The notes under the pieces were generated by a model. That model saw nothing but the letters and a program-made list of their open reading frames with translations. It was not told the DNA's origin and made no database searches. A program made the position numbers and the translations under genes. Source: an uncultured Oceanisphaera sp. (lineage in GTDB: Bacteria > Pseudomonadota > Gammaproteobacteria > Enterobacterales > Aeromonadaceae). From it: DNA of 64,000 nucleotides. Where the stretch lies: assembly GCF_947495715.1 (NCBI RefSeq), contig NZ_CANLZU010000003.1, positions 148,501 through 212,500 of the forward strand. Reading direction: 5' to 3'. Below, piece by piece: positions 44,098 through 56,169 of this stretch. The number at the start of each line of letters is the position of its first letter. The stretch's first letter is position 1.

Positions 44098-44239
44098 GCT
44101 GTTCCTTGCAGATGTTGATACCCGATGCCCGAGTTTATTCGATAGTACCCGAAACATTCATGTTCAGAGCAATCGTCTTTGTCCGCATGAATTCGGGCTT
44201 GCAGCAGGCAACGCCGATGCAGGAAAGAGGGAACACCTG

Positions 44240-44364
44240 TCAGTTAAGCGTAAAACGGGATCCATTGACTTCCCACCGACACGCCGTAACCCCTCCCTGG
44301 GGCTCTGCTGCGCCATCCCTGACGCAGAAGGTCGGTTTGAAAGCCAATCGCTCCCGTTAACTGA
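44240..44364. repeat. Divergent repeat H with inverted TCAGTTAA ends
   Basis: The left end TCAGTTAA...ACGGGA pairs with the right end TCCCGTTAACTGA. Inside lies the repeat-family core: CGACACGCCG, then CTGCG-c-CATCCCTG-a-CGCAG (44308-44327), then AAGGTCGG. It is a short, divergent member with different termini, in the 320-bp gap between thiM and the TM2 gene. The rest of that gap holds no gene I can support. Confidence 0.6.
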
Positions 44365-44418
44365 ATGGTGTTACGCACCAAGGGGCCTTTTGTTCTAACG
44401 AACCAGCGGAGGTAAATA

Positions 44419-44820
44419 TCAGCCGAAGCGGCGTGATTTTCGGTTAACTTCGTCGATTTGAGTATTCAGGGTGCAGAAGTCGTAGAGGTAACCGAGTAAA
44501 AAGAGGCCGCCGGTGAAGAACCAGATGATGGCCGTGACCCACTTGCCCATGTACAGGCGGTGAATGCCGAAGATGCCGAGAAAGGTCATCAGAATCCAGG
44601 TCAGGCTGTAGTCCTTGGGGCCGCTGGCGTAGCGCATGTCTGCATCCCGATCCATGGACGGAATCAGGAATAAATCCACTATCCAGCCGATGAAGAACAG
44701 ACCCAGGGTAAAGAAGTAGAGGGTGCCGCTGACCGGCCGACCGTAATAAAAGCGGTGCGCACCCATGAATCCGAAAATCCACAGTATGTAACCGATCACC
44801 TTGCTGTGTGTGTTGTTCAT
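44419..44820 (-). CDS. TM2-domain membrane protein
   Basis: 133 residues with two TM2-like halves: LWIFGFMGAHRFYYGRPVSG, LFFIGWIVDLFLIPSM, then FLGIFGIHRLYMGKWVTAII, FFTGGLFLLGYLYDFCTLN. Four membrane helices. Bacterial TM2 proteins have no settled function. A single gene within the thiamine region without an obvious link to it. Confidence 0.88.
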   Translation of the reverse strand: MNNTHSKVIGYILWIFGFMGAHRFYYGRPVSGTLYFFTLGLFFIGWIVDLFLIPSMDRDADMRYASGPKDYSLTWILMTFLGIFGIHRLYMGKWVTAIIWFFTGGLFLLGYLYDFCTLNTQIDEVNRKSRRFG

Positions 44821-44959
44821 TCTGCCTCGGGACGGATGATAAAAACGACCATTCTAGTCGTTGCAGTGTGCAACTGCCATGCCTGTGGGCAGAACGGCGA
44901 CCCGGTTCGTCGTTCGAGCAGCATGGCACTTACGTCTTGTTTGTAGCCCAGTGCATTCC

Positions 44960-45240
44960 CGTCGGTCAAAGCGCACTGCTTCTCCGGCACGCCGTAAACC
45001 CGTCCATGGGGGCTCCGTTGCGCCATCCATGGCGCAACGGGCACGGCGAAGCAGACACGCTTTACCCTCCTCAGCTCGCTTGGCGCTGACTAGTAGCATG
45101 CAGACAACACCCATGTTGCTCGAAGCAGCAGTGGGGATTGCCGTAGCCGACCATAAAATGCCATGGATGGCATTTTCGAGCGCTACAGGGAAGTACTTGA
45201 AGCGTGTCGGCGGAGCGCAACCGTGATGCTTCGCGTTACG
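44960..45240 (-). repeat. Divergent repeat-family copy I (about 280 bp)
   Basis: Follows the copy B/D order: CGGCACGCCG, hairpin CCGTTGCGC-CATCCATG-GCGCAACGG (45015-45040), CGGCGAAGCAGA, GCTCGAAGCAGCAG, hairpin AAAATGCC-ATGGAT-GGCATTTT, and GCGTGTCGGCGGAGCG. Overall similarity is low outside the hairpins. It occupies most of the 465-bp gap between thiH and the TM2 gene; an imperfect GGCTTA...TAAGC repeat lies at 45252-45280. Confidence 0.65.
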
Positions 45241-45288
45241 CCCTCTTTGGCGGCTTATGGCTGACAGCTTACGGCTTAAAGCTATCAG

Positions 45289-46410
45289 TTACCGGCTGGC
45301 GGAGTAGCTGTTGTCCCAGTCTTTCCATACCGGTTGCAGGCCGGTGGCGGTAATGGCTTTGGCCACCTCGGCCGGGCTGCGGTCGTCGTCAATTTCGAAC
45401 TGCTCCAGCTCTTCCTTGACGTTCTCCACATAGCCGCCGGGCTGGGTCTTGGAGCCGGCGCTGATGCTGGTAACGCCAAGCGGTATCACCTTGTCGCGAA
45501 ACTCCTGCGCTTCGCGGGTCGACAGGCTCAGTTCCAGCTCGCCGTCGAGCAGGCGATAGGCACAAATCAACTGCACCAGCTGTCGATCGGTCATCACCGA
45601 CTTGGGCACCAGACCGCCTTCACAGGGGCGCAGGCGCGGGAACGACACCGAATAACGGGTCTGCCAGTACTGCTTTTGCAGATAGCGCAGGTGCGCCGCC
45701 ACATAGAAGCTGTCGGCCCGCCAGTCTTCCAGCCCGAACAGGGCACCCAGACCAATCTTGTCGATGCCGGCCTTGCCCAGCCGGTCCGGGGTTTCCAGCC
45801 GCCAGCGAAAATCCTTCTTCTTGCCGCGAATATGGTGCTCGTCGTAGGTCAGGTGCTGATAGGTTTCCTGATACACCATGACGCTGTCGAGCCCGTATTC
45901 GCGTAGCTCGGCATATTCTTCTTCCGACAGCGGCTGCACTTCCATCATCACATAGCTGAAATGGCGCTTGATGATCGGCAGCATCTGCTTGAAGTAGTCC
46001 TGCCCCACCTTGCCTTCGTGCTCGCCGGTCACCAGCAGCACGGTATCGAAGCCCATCGCCTTGATGGCCAGACATTCCTGCTCGATTTCCTCGGCGCTCA
46101 GGGTCTTGCGCTTGATGCGGTTGCTCATCGAAAAGCCGCAGTAGGTGCAGTCGTTGGCACACAGGTTGGACAGATACAGCGGAATATAAAAGCCGACCGT
46201 GTTGCCGAAACGCTTGCGGGTCAGCTGATAAGACTGCTGGGCCATCTGCTCCAGATAGGGCTCGGCGGCGGGCGAGATCAACGCCATGAAGTCCTGCAGA
46301 TCCCGCTTCGGCTTGGCCAGGGCGCGTTCCACATCCCGGGCCTGCTTGCCGTAGATACTCATCTTGACGTCATCCCAGTCCATGGATGACCAGACGTCGA
46401 AGAAACTCAT
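45289..46410 (-). CDS. thiH: 2-iminoacetate synthase ThiH (radical SAM)
   Basis: 373 residues, family length. It cleaves tyrosine to dehydroglycine for thiazole formation. Radical-SAM cluster motif [10 protein letters not shown] (CxxxCxxC), followed by [13 protein letters not shown] and [13 protein letters not shown]. The C-terminus ([20 protein letters not shown]) is intact. Its ATG overlaps the thiG stop by 4 nt; last gene of the thiC operon. Confidence 0.95.
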   Translation of the reverse strand: MSFFDVWSSMDWDDVKMSIYGKQARDVERALAKPKRDLQDFMALISPAAEPYLEQMAQQSYQLTRKRFGNTVGFYIPLYLSNLCANDCTYCGFSMSNRIKRKTLSAEEIEQECLAIKAMGFDTVLLVTGEHEGKVGQDYFKQMLPIIKRHFSYVMMEVQPLSEEEYAELREYGLDSVMVYQETYQHLTYDEHHIRGKKKDFRWRLETPDRLGKAGIDKIGLGALFGLEDWRADSFYVAAHLRYLQKQYWQTRYSVSFPRLRPCEGGLVPKSVMTDRQLVQLICAYRLLDGELELSLSTREAQEFRDKVIPLGVTSISAGSKTQPGGYVENVKEELEQFEIDDDRSPAEVAKAITATGLQPVWKDWDNSYSASR

Positions 46411-47177
46411 AAGGTCTCCAGGAAGGCGGTGAGCGGGCTGGACGCCTGGGCCTGCCGGCTCTGGCCGGCCAGACCGGCTTCATAGGCCATACGGCCGGAA
46501 ATCACCGCCAGCTTGAAGGCCTCGGCCATGGCCACCGGATCACCGGCCACCGCAATGGCGGTGTTCACCAGCACCGCATCGGCGCCCAGCTCCATGGCGT
46601 AGGCGGCGTGGCTGGGGGCGCCGATGCCTGCGTCCACCACTACCGGCACAGTGGCCTGCTCTATGATGATCTCGAGGAAGTCATGCGTCACCAGCCCCTT
46701 GTTGGAGCCGATGGGCGCACCCAGCGGCATCACGGCGGCACAACCCGCTTCTTCCAGCCGCTTGCACAGCACAGGATCGGCACCACAGTAGGGCAGCACG
46801 ATGAAGCCGTCTTTCACCAGCAGCTCGGCGGCCTTGAGGGTTTCGATGGGATCGGGCAGCAGATACTTGGGATCCGGATGAATTTCCAGTTTCAGCCAGT
46901 TGGTGCCCAGGGCCTCGCGCGCCAGCCGGGCGGCAAACAGCGCTTCTTCGGCATTTTTGGCACCCGAGGTGTTGGGCAGCAGATTCACGCCCAGTTCCAG
47001 CAGCGGCGGCAGTATGTCGTCGCTGTGGTTTTTCAGATCCACCCGCTTCAGCGCCATGGTCACCAGATCAGTGCCGCTGGCAACGAAGGCGTCTTTCATC
47101 TGGCGGCCACTGGCAAACTTGCCGGTGCCGGTGAACAGGCGGGAATTAAAGGTTTTATCGGCAATAATCAGGCTCAT
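46407..47177 (-). CDS. thiG: Thiazole synthase ThiG
   Basis: 256 residues, TIM barrel. It forms the thiazole phosphate ring from DXP, dehydroglycine and ThiS thiocarboxylate. Motifs are [46 protein letters not shown] (Schiff-base Lys), [12 protein letters not shown] and [20 protein letters not shown]. One base separates it from thiS and it overlaps thiH. Confidence 0.95.
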   Translation of the reverse strand: MSLIIADKTFNSRLFTGTGKFASGRQMKDAFVASGTDLVTMALKRVDLKNHSDDILPPLLELGVNLLPNTSGAKNAEEALFAARLAREALGTNWLKLEIHPDPKYLLPDPIETLKAAELLVKDGFIVLPYCGADPVLCKRLEEAGCAAVMPLGAPIGSNKGLVTHDFLEIIIEQATVPVVVDAGIGAPSHAAYAMELGADAVLVNTAIAVAGDPVAMAEAFKLAVISGRMAYEAGLAGQSRQAQASSPLTAFLETL

Positions 47178-47178
47178 G

Positions 47179-47379
47179 TCAGCCTCCGGCTATGGCGTGG
47201 AACAGGGTAATGTTGTCGTTGGGGGTCAGCGGCTGCACGCCCCACTGGCTGCGGGCCACCACCTGTTGATTCAGGGCCACCGCCACACCGGGTTTGTCTT
47301 GCTCCAGTTCGACCAGCAACTGGCCGAGGGTGGTGCCCTCGGCCAGATCCAGCGCTTCGTCGTTCAGTACTATTCGCAT
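47179..47379 (-). CDS. thiS: Sulfur carrier protein ThiS
   Basis: 66-residue ubiquitin-like protein ending in GG (HAIAGG), the site of adenylation by ThiF and thiocarboxylation. It starts [15 protein letters not shown] at ATG 47379, overlapping the thiF 3' end by 10 bp. A longer frame upstream belongs to the antisense of nothing and overlaps thiF, so it is not used. Confidence 0.93.
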   Translation of the reverse strand: MRIVLNDEALDLAEGTTLGQLLVELEQDKPGVAVALNQQVVARSQWGVQPLTPNDNITLFHAIAGG

Positions 47380-48137
47380 TGTTGTTCTTCCCCCTTGGGT
47401 CCACACACCGGACAGGCCGGATCCTTCGGCACCTTGAGGCTGTGCCAGCGATGCGCCTTGGCATCGAACAGCTTGAGTTCGCCCCAAGGCACGCTGCCGG
47501 TACCGGTAAAAAACTTGATGGCTTCCAGCGCCTGCAACAGGCCTATGGTGCCGACCACGGGGCCGATCACCCCGGAGTTGCTGCAGTTGAGCCGTTCGCC
47601 GATGTCGGGGCCATAAAGACAGCGATAGCAACCATGATCGGCGGCCGGATCCAGCGCCAGCAACTGACCTTCGAAGCGAATCGCCGCCCCCACCAGCAAG
47701 GGTTTGCCCCAGGCGTAACAGGCGGCGTTGATGTCCTGGCGAATCGAGATGTTGTCGGTGCAGTCCAGTACCAGATCCACCTCTGCGACAAAATCGCCCA
47801 GGCTCTGCCGGTCCAGCTTTTGATTGATGGCAATCACTTCAATGTCGGGATTCAGCGCCAACAGTTTTTCGCGCGCCGTTTCCGCCTTGCTGTGTTGCAG
47901 GCTGTCCATGTCATACAGGGTCTGGCGCTGCAGGTTGCTGACCTCGATGTGATCGAAATCGGCCAGCCACAGGGTACCCACCCCGGCCGCCGCCAGATAC
48001 TGCACGGCGGGCGAGCCCAGGCCGCCCAGACCCACCACCAGCACCGAGGCCTGTTTCAGCTTCAGCTGACCCTGCTCGCCCACTTCTTCCAGCAACAGGT
48101 GCCGGCTGTAACGCATGAATTCGCTGTCGCTGAGCAT
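47370..48137 (-). CDS. thiF: ThiS adenylyltransferase ThiF
   Basis: 255 residues, E1-like. Nucleotide motif VLVVGLGGLGSPAVQYLAAAG, then DFDHIEVSNLQRQTLY, LDCTDNISIRQDIN, zinc cysteines CYRC and CPVC near the C-terminus. ATG 48137 has GGAGGGAT upstream and lies one base after the thiDE stop. Confidence 0.94.
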   Translation of the reverse strand: MLSDSEFMRYSRHLLLEEVGEQGQLKLKQASVLVVGLGGLGSPAVQYLAAAGVGTLWLADFDHIEVSNLQRQTLYDMDSLQHSKAETAREKLLALNPDIEVIAINQKLDRQSLGDFVAEVDLVLDCTDNISIRQDINAACYAWGKPLLVGAAIRFEGQLLALDPAADHGCYRCLYGPDIGERLNCSNSGVIGPVVGTIGLLQALEAIKFFTGTGSVPWGELKLFDAKAHRWHSLKVPKDPACPVCGPKGEEQQCE

Positions 48138-48138
48138 C

Positions 48139-49647
48139 TTATCCCTCCACCATTTCCAGCAGATCGCGGATGGCCGCATCCGGATCGGCCGCTTCGGTAA
48201 TGGCGGTCACCAGAGCGATGCTGCCCACCCCGGTTTCGGCCACCAGCGGTACCCGATCCCGACTGATGCCACCGATGGCCACCAGCGGAAATTCCGCCTC
48301 CATCAGCGCCACATAGCGGTGCAGCCGCTCCAGCCCCTGGGGGCGGGACGGCATGTCCTTGGTTTTGGTGGGGAAGATATGACCCAGCGCCAGATAGGAC
48401 GGCTTGAGCTCGCGGGCGCGCAGCATTTCGTAATAACCGTGGGTGGACAGGCCCAGCTTGAGACCGGCGGCGCGAATGGCCTCCAGATCCGCCACTTCGA
48501 TGTCTTCCTGGCCCAGGTGCACGCCGTAGGCGCCATGCTCGATGGCCAGCCGCCAGTAGTCGTTGATGAACAGGCGGGCGTTGTAGCGTTGGCCCAGCTC
48601 GACCGCGGCCTTGATGTCGGCTTCCACCTCGGCGTCGGCCTTGTCCTTGATGCGCAACTGCAGGGTACGCACCCCCTGCTCCAGCAAACGTTCCAGCCAG
48701 GCCACCGAGGTCACCACCGGATACAGCCCCAACTTGAGGGTATCCATGGCGGCAAAATCCCCTTGCGGGCTGGTGCCGGTGATGCCCAGCTGTTCGGCCA
48801 GGGCCGAGCCCGGCATCACCACGGTGGGAAAGTCGTTCAAATCCGTCGGCCAGCCCAGATGAGCCACCGGACCGGCACCGGCGCCGATGGCCTCGGCGCC
48901 CTTCAGGCCCTGATTGACGTAGGCCTTGGCCAGCACCAGCGCATCTTCAATCGGGTAGTCCAGCGCCACGGCGGTGGCGATGGCCGACGACAGGGTACAA
49001 CCGGTGCCGTGACCGTGACGGGTTTGCACTCGGGGGCTGGCCAGCCAGATTTCACGCCGGCCGTCGGTGTAATAGTCGATGGCCTGGTCGCCGGACCAGT
49101 CCAGGTGACCGCCCTTCACCAATACGGCGCGTACGCCCAGTTCCAGCAGGGCGGCGGCCCCGGCGCGCAGCTGTGCCGGAGAGTCGGGCGCGATGCCCGA
49201 CAATACTTTCAGTTCCAGCGCATTGGGGGTAACCAGATCCACCTCGGGCAGCAAATGCTGCTGCAACGCCGGGATCAGGTTGGTTTCGGCCATGCTCTGG
49301 CCGGTGCTGGCAATGGCCACCGGGTCCAGCACCACAAAGGGCTGCCACTGGCGGCGATATTCACGCAGCGTGCGCGCCAGCACCTCGGCCCGCAGGCCGC
49401 CGGGCAGCAGACCAATCTTGATGGCCCGGGCCGGCATGTCGGTGGCCAGTGACACCAGCTGGCTGGTAAAGGCCTGCATCAATACCGGCTCGACCATGGA
49501 TACCGCCACCGAGTTCTGGGCGGTAATGGCGGAGATAACCGAGCAGCCGTGGCCGCCCAGTCCCTGAATGGTGTGCAAATCGGCCTGAATACCGGCACCG
49601 CCGCCCGAATCGGAGCCGGCGATGGTCCAGACGATGGGTCTTGTCAT
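48139..49647 (-). CDS. thiDE: Bifunctional ThiD-ThiE: HMP-phosphate kinase / thiamine-phosphate synthase
   Basis: 502-residue fusion. Residues 1 to about 265 are ThiD ([58 protein letters not shown]). From about 305 to the end is ThiE ([60 protein letters not shown]). It phosphorylates HMP-P and couples it to thiazole phosphate. Placed between thiC and thiF in one operon. A second, stand-alone ThiE lies at 41964. Confidence 0.95.
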   Translation of the reverse strand: MTRPIVWTIAGSDSGGGAGIQADLHTIQGLGGHGCSVISAITAQNSVAVSMVEPVLMQAFTSQLVSLATDMPARAIKIGLLPGGLRAEVLARTLREYRRQWQPFVVLDPVAIASTGQSMAETNLIPALQQHLLPEVDLVTPNALELKVLSGIAPDSPAQLRAGAAALLELGVRAVLVKGGHLDWSGDQAIDYYTDGRREIWLASPRVQTRHGHGTGCTLSSAIATAVALDYPIEDALVLAKAYVNQGLKGAEAIGAGAGPVAHLGWPTDLNDFPTVVMPGSALAEQLGITGTSPQGDFAAMDTLKLGLYPVVTSVAWLERLLEQGVRTLQLRIKDKADAEVEADIKAAVELGQRYNARLFINDYWRLAIEHGAYGVHLGQEDIEVADLEAIRAAGLKLGLSTHGYYEMLRARELKPSYLALGHIFPTKTKDMPSRPQGLERLHRYVALMEAEFPLVAIGGISRDRVPLVAETGVGSIALVTAITEAADPDAAIRDLLEMVEG

Positions 49648-49652
49648 AGAAA

Positions 49653-51771
<2,119 letters not shown>

Positions 51772-51885
51772 GATGGCGGCCAGTATAAACAGACCCCGCT
51801 CACAAAAGCAAAGTCATTACCGACCAATCCGATTATAAAAAATTAACCGCCATGAAACATTTCGGCATTGGACTCCGGCCGGTTT

Positions 51886-52767
51886 TTATCCGACCACCAG
51901 CCCCAGCGCCAGCAGGCCGGTGAAGGCAAGCGTACCCTGCGCGGTCTGAGCCAGCGCCCGGTTGAGCTCGGTGCCCTGGCCGGTCAGCACCAAATGAGTG
52001 GCCCGCGCCAGCGGCCAGAGCGCCAGCAAACTTACAAAGCCCGGCTCGGTCATGATGCGGGTGCCGGCCAGCACGGCGCCCCCCAGCAGCAACAACTGAT
52101 AGGCCCGCGCCCGCCGCAACCCCAGCCGCAGCGCCAGAGTGTGCTTGCCGGCCTGCCGGTCGGTGTCCATGTCGCGAATGTTGTTGATATTGAGCACCGC
52201 CACCGCCAGCAGGCCGACGGTGAGTGATGCCCAGCCGGCGGCCTCGCTCAGCCGGTGCTGCATCAGGTAACTGCAGCCCAGCACCGCCACCGGGCCGAAA
52301 AACACGAATACCGCCACATCGCCGAGGCCCAGATAGCCATAGGGCCGCCGGCCCAGGGTGTAACCCAGCGCCGCCAGCAAGGCACAAGACCCCAACGCCA
52401 TAAATCCCAGCCAGGCACCGACATCGGGCCCCAGCGCCACCCACAGCAGTAACAGGCCCGACCCCGTTGCCAGTGCGGCGGTCAACATCATGGCATTACG
52501 CAGCTGCGCGGGGCTCGCCAGGCCGGAGGCCAGCACCCGGGTCGGGCCGGTGCGGTTCATCGAGTCGGTACCGCGCACGCCGTCGCCATAGTCGTTGGCC
52601 AGGTTGGACAGGATCTGCAGCAACAGCGCGGTCAACAGCGCCAGCGCCAGCACGCCGCCGTTAAAGGCGCCGGCCTGAGCGGCGGTGCCCGCCCCCAACA
52701 GCATGGAGGCTACCGCCAGGGGCAGGGTTCTGGGCCGAATCGCCAGCAGCCAGGATTGTGGTGACAT
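51886..52767 (-). CDS. menA: 1,4-dihydroxy-2-naphthoate polyprenyltransferase MenA
   Basis: 293 residues, UbiA superfamily with eight or nine membrane helices. The two Asp-rich motifs are NLANDYGDGVRGTD and NNIRDMDTDRQAGKHTLA. It makes demethylmenaquinone, so menaquinone-based respiration is implied. Single gene; no other men genes are adjacent. Start ATG 52767. Confidence 0.93.
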   Translation of the reverse strand: MSPQSWLLAIRPRTLPLAVASMLLGAGTAAQAGAFNGGVLALALLTALLLQILSNLANDYGDGVRGTDSMNRTGPTRVLASGLASPAQLRNAMMLTAALATGSGLLLLWVALGPDVGAWLGFMALGSCALLAALGYTLGRRPYGYLGLGDVAVFVFFGPVAVLGCSYLMQHRLSEAAGWASLTVGLLAVAVLNINNIRDMDTDRQAGKHTLALRLGLRRARAYQLLLLGGAVLAGTRIMTEPGFVSLLALWPLARATHLVLTGQGTELNRALAQTAQGTLAFTGLLALGLVVG

Positions 52768-53016
52768 GTGAGTTTCGCTTACCAGTCGGATTCAAACGAT
52801 TATGATACCCAAGCTCGACGGCCCCGTCCCGGTTAAAAAATGGCGCTATCTCGACAACTGCGGTTACTAGTCGCTGAATCAGGGCGTGGATGAGGGCGGT
52901 CACCCCGACATGTCCAGACTCAGCCTTATCCAACGCCACGGCTAGCGTCAAGGTTTCCTTGGCATATCGGGGGTAAATCCGTATAGTCAGGCGCATATTT
53001 CGACAGGTCTTTACTT

Positions 53017-54984
53017 ATGTTTCAAAACAACCCCCTGCTGGCCCAGCTCAAGCAACAGATTCGCGAAACCCTTCCCATTAAAGAAGGTATCGTGAAAGGC
53101 ACCTCCAAAGGTTTTGGTTTTCTTGAAGTAAGCGAAAAAGAAAGCTTCTTTATTCCACCACCACAGATGAAAAAAGTGATGCATGGCGATCACATTACCG
53201 CCGTGGTGCGTACCGAAAACGAGCGCGAGCTGGTTGAGCCCGAGACCCTGATCGAAGCCGGTGTTACCCGCTTTGTGGCCCGGGTGAAGTGGTTCCGTGA
53301 CCGGCTCAATATCGTGCCCGATCATCCGTTGATGAAAGATGCCATCAAGGCACGCGCCATCAAGGGGTTGGACGAAAAGAGCCTGAAAGAAGGCGACTGG
53401 GTACTGGGCGAAATGACCCGCCACGCCCTGAAAGACAACAAGGGTTTTTTCGCCAGCGTGGTGGAAGTAATTGCCGGCGTAGAAGACCCCATCGCTCCCT
53501 GGTGGGTGGTGCTGGCCCGCAACAAGCTGGCCAACCAGGCGCCGGAAGACAGGGCCGAGTGGCAAACGCTGGAAGAAACCCTGCCGCGTCAGGATCTTAC
53601 CGATGTGCCCTTCTTCACCATCGATGGCGAATCCACCCTGGATATGGATGATGCCCTGAGCGTGAAAAAGCTGGATAACGCCTGGGAACTGACCGTTGCC
53701 ATCGCCGACCCCACCGCCTATGTTGCCCACGACAGCGAAATGGACCGCGTCGCCGCCGAGCGCGCCTTTACCGTTTATCTGCCCGGCCGCAACATTCCCA
53801 TGCTGCCCCGCACCCTGGCCGACGAACTCTGTTCGCTGCAGGAAGGGGTAGAGCGTCCGGCCCTGTGTGCCCGCCTGCAGATCGACTTTGACGGCAAGGT
53901 GTCCGACAAGGCCGACTTCTTCGCCGCCCACATTCGCTCCCAGGCCCGCTTAAGCTACGATCAGGTCTCCGACTGGGTCGAGCAAATCGGCGACTGGCAG
54001 CCCGCCAGCGAGGTCATTGCCGAGCAGCTGCGTGAACTGACCGCCCTGACCCATGCCCGCAGCGCCTGGCGCAGCAAGCACGCCATCGTGTTCAAGGACA
54101 GACCCGATTACCGCTTTGCGCTCGACGAAGACAGCAACGTCACCGCCATTCTGGTCGATCACCGTCGCATCGCCAACCAGATGGTAGAAGAGGCGATGAT
54201 CGCCGCCAACCTGTCTTGCGGCAACTGGCTGACCGAACATGCCGGCACCGGTATCTTCAACGTGCACGCCGGTTTTGACAGTGAAAAAATGGAAGGCCTG
54301 GTCGAACTGCTGCAGACCCACGAAGCCCCCTTCGAGCCGGACACCCTGTCGAGCCTGGAAGGCTTCTGTGCCCTGCGCCGCTGGCTGGATGCCCGCGACA
54401 CCAGCTATCTGGACAGTCGCACCCGTCGTTACCAGTCGTTTGCCGCCATGAGCGCCAGCCCGGGCGAACACTTTGGCCTGGGCCTGACCGCCTACGCCAC
54501 CTGGACCTCGCCGATTCGTAAATACGGCGACATCGTCAACCACCGTCTGATCAAGGCCATTCTTGCCGAGCAGGAACATGGCGTGCATGCACCCAGTGAC
54601 GAACTGGCCGTGCATCTGTCCGAGCAGCGCCGCATGCACCGCCGGGCCGAGCGCGATATCGCCGACTGGCTGTATGTGCGTTATCTGCAGCCAGCCGTGG
54701 CCGAAGGCAAGGTGTTCGATGCCGAAGTGGTCGATATCGGTCGCGGTGGCGTCAAGCTGCGCCTGCAGGAAAACGGTGCCGTGGTGTTCATGCCTTCCTC
54801 CCTGATCCTGGCCAACCGGGATCGACTGGAATGCAGCTGGGACGATGGCCGCGTTTACCTGGACAAGGCCCCGCTGTACGAGCTGGGCCAGGCGGTACAG
54901 GTGATCATCACCGAAGCGATTGAAGACACCCGCTCCTTGATCGCCAAGCCGGCACAGCCGATTTCACCGGTCGCCCCGCAATAA
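53017..54984 (+). CDS. rnb: Exoribonuclease II
   Basis: 655 residues (644 in E. coli). Cold-shock domain(s) at the N-terminus, RNB catalytic core with DGESTLDMDDALS near 200-215, NCATSPIRKYGD-like TWTSPIRKYGDIVNHR, and a C-terminal S1 domain (VDIGRGGVKLRLQENGAVVF). It degrades RNA 3' to 5' without needing ATP. Monocistronic with a strong terminator. Confidence 0.95.
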   Translation: MFQNNPLLAQLKQQIRETLPIKEGIVKGTSKGFGFLEVSEKESFFIPPPQMKKVMHGDHITAVVRTENERELVEPETLIEAGVTRFVARVKWFRDRLNIVPDHPLMKDAIKARAIKGLDEKSLKEGDWVLGEMTRHALKDNKGFFASVVEVIAGVEDPIAPWWVVLARNKLANQAPEDRAEWQTLEETLPRQDLTDVPFFTIDGESTLDMDDALSVKKLDNAWELTVAIADPTAYVAHDSEMDRVAAERAFTVYLPGRNIPMLPRTLADELCSLQEGVERPALCARLQIDFDGKVSDKADFFAAHIRSQARLSYDQVSDWVEQIGDWQPASEVIAEQLRELTALTHARSAWRSKHAIVFKDRPDYRFALDEDSNVTAILVDHRRIANQMVEEAMIAANLSCGNWLTEHAGTGIFNVHAGFDSEKMEGLVELLQTHEAPFEPDTLSSLEGFCALRRWLDARDTSYLDSRTRRYQSFAAMSASPGEHFGLGLTAYATWTSPIRKYGDIVNHRLIKAILAEQEHGVHAPSDELAVHLSEQRRMHRRAERDIADWLYVRYLQPAVAEGKVFDAEVVDIGRGGVKLRLQENGAVVFMPSSLILANRDRLECSWDDGRVYLDKAPLYELGQAVQVIITEAIEDTRSLIAKPAQPISPVAPQ

Positions 54985-55006
54985 GCGGCTCGGTAAACCG
55001 CTGACG

Positions 55007-55038
55007 TAAAAAGGGCCTGCAGATGCAGGCCCTTTTTG
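55007..55038 (+). terminator. Terminator after rnb
   Basis: AAAAAGGGCCTGCA / TGCAGGCCCTTTTT inverted repeat with a T-run. Confidence 0.9.
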
Positions 55039-55097
55039 TTAGACCGTTTCGATAGATCCACCCTTGCTTTCATATACCTTAAAAGAATAAAAAACTT

Positions 55098-55127
55098 AGT
55101 TTAAATACTCTATAAGCATATTAAACT
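55098..55127. promoter_or_regulatory. AT-rich dyad upstream of cysP
   Basis: AGTTTAA ... TTAAACT arms separated by 16 bp, about 35 bp before the cysP ATG and spanning possible -10 hexamers (TATAAG, TATTAA). A candidate regulator-binding or promoter region for the cys operon; CysB control is expected from family knowledge but no CysB site was proven. Confidence 0.35.
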
Positions 55128-55161
55128 CGGGTACATCATCTTTGAGTCCCTGGAGTTCATC

Positions 55162-56166
55162 ATGCGTAAATCTCTTCTGGCTACCCTGCTGTTTGCTGCC
55201 GGGTTAAGCACCGCCGTCCCCCTTCAGGCAAAAGAACTGCTCAACAGCAGCTACGACATCGCCCGCGAGCTGTTTGCCGACATCAACCCGGTGTTCGCCG
55301 AACACTGGGAGCAGAAAACCGGTGAAAAGCTGGAGATCAAACAGTCTCACGCCGGCTCTTCCCGCCAGGCACAGGCCATTCTGCAGGGCCTGCGTGCCGA
55401 TGTGGTTACCTACAACCAGGTGACCGATGTGGATGTGCTGCACCAGAAAGGCAAGCTGATCCCCGCCGACTGGAAAGCTCGTCTGCCCAACGACAGCTCG
55501 CCCTATTTCTCCACCATGGCGTTTCTGGTACGTGAAGGTAACCCCAAGAATATTCAAGGCTGGGACGACCTGACCCGGGACGACGTACAACTGGTGTTCC
55601 CCAACCCCAAGACCTCCGGTAACGGCCGTTATACCTATCTGGCCGCCTGGGGCGCCGCCCACCAGCAGTTTGACGGCGATGAAGACAAGATTCGCGAGCA
55701 CATGGGCAAACTGATCAAGCAGGTGGCGGTATTCGATACCGGCGGCCGTGGCGCCACCACCACCTTTGTGGAACGGGGTATCGGTGATGTACTGATCACC
55801 TTCGAATCGGAAGTGAACAACATCCGCGCGCTGAACCCGGAAGCGGGTTATCGGGTGGTGGTACCGCCGGTAGACGTGCTGGCCGAATTTCCGGTGACCT
55901 GGATTGATCGCAACGTGGAGCGTAACGGCACCGCCGAACAGGCCAAGGCCTATCTGGAATTTTTGTACAGCCCCCAAGCCCAGCGCATTCTGGCCGGTTA
56001 CTACTATCGGGTGCATAACGAAACGGTCGCCGCCGAAGTGGCAGACAAATTCCCCGCCACCTCGCTGTTCAAGGTAGAAGACATCTTCGGCAGCTGGGAG
56101 CAGGCCATGGCCGCCCACTTCGCCAACGGTGGCAGCCTGGATCAACTGCAGGCTCAGGGACGCTAA
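55162..56166 (+). CDS. cysP: Thiosulfate/sulfate-binding periplasmic protein CysP
   Basis: 334 residues with a signal peptide (about 1-23, cut after LQA). The sequence follows E. coli CysP more than Sbp: [75 protein letters not shown]. It delivers thiosulfate or sulfate to CysTW. First gene of cysP-cysT-cysW-cysA. Confidence 0.95.
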   Translation: MRKSLLATLLFAAGLSTAVPLQAKELLNSSYDIARELFADINPVFAEHWEQKTGEKLEIKQSHAGSSRQAQAILQGLRADVVTYNQVTDVDVLHQKGKLIPADWKARLPNDSSPYFSTMAFLVREGNPKNIQGWDDLTRDDVQLVFPNPKTSGNGRYTYLAAWGAAHQQFDGDEDKIREHMGKLIKQVAVFDTGGRGATTTFVERGIGDVLITFESEVNNIRALNPEAGYRVVVPPVDVLAEFPVTWIDRNVERNGTAEQAKAYLEFLYSPQAQRILAGYYYRVHNETVAAEVADKFPATSLFKVEDIFGSWEQAMAAHFANGGSLDQLQAQGR

Positions 56167-56169
56167 ACC

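Noticed and set aside
44098..44239. TPP riboswitch upstream of thiM
   Set aside because: Neither the CUGAGA nor the GAACCUGAU element is present, unlike the clear element upstream of thiC.
52661..52996. 111-residue minus-strand frame upstream of menA
   Set aside because: Overlaps the menA 5' end in another frame and has no recognisable features; more likely promoter and leader DNA.
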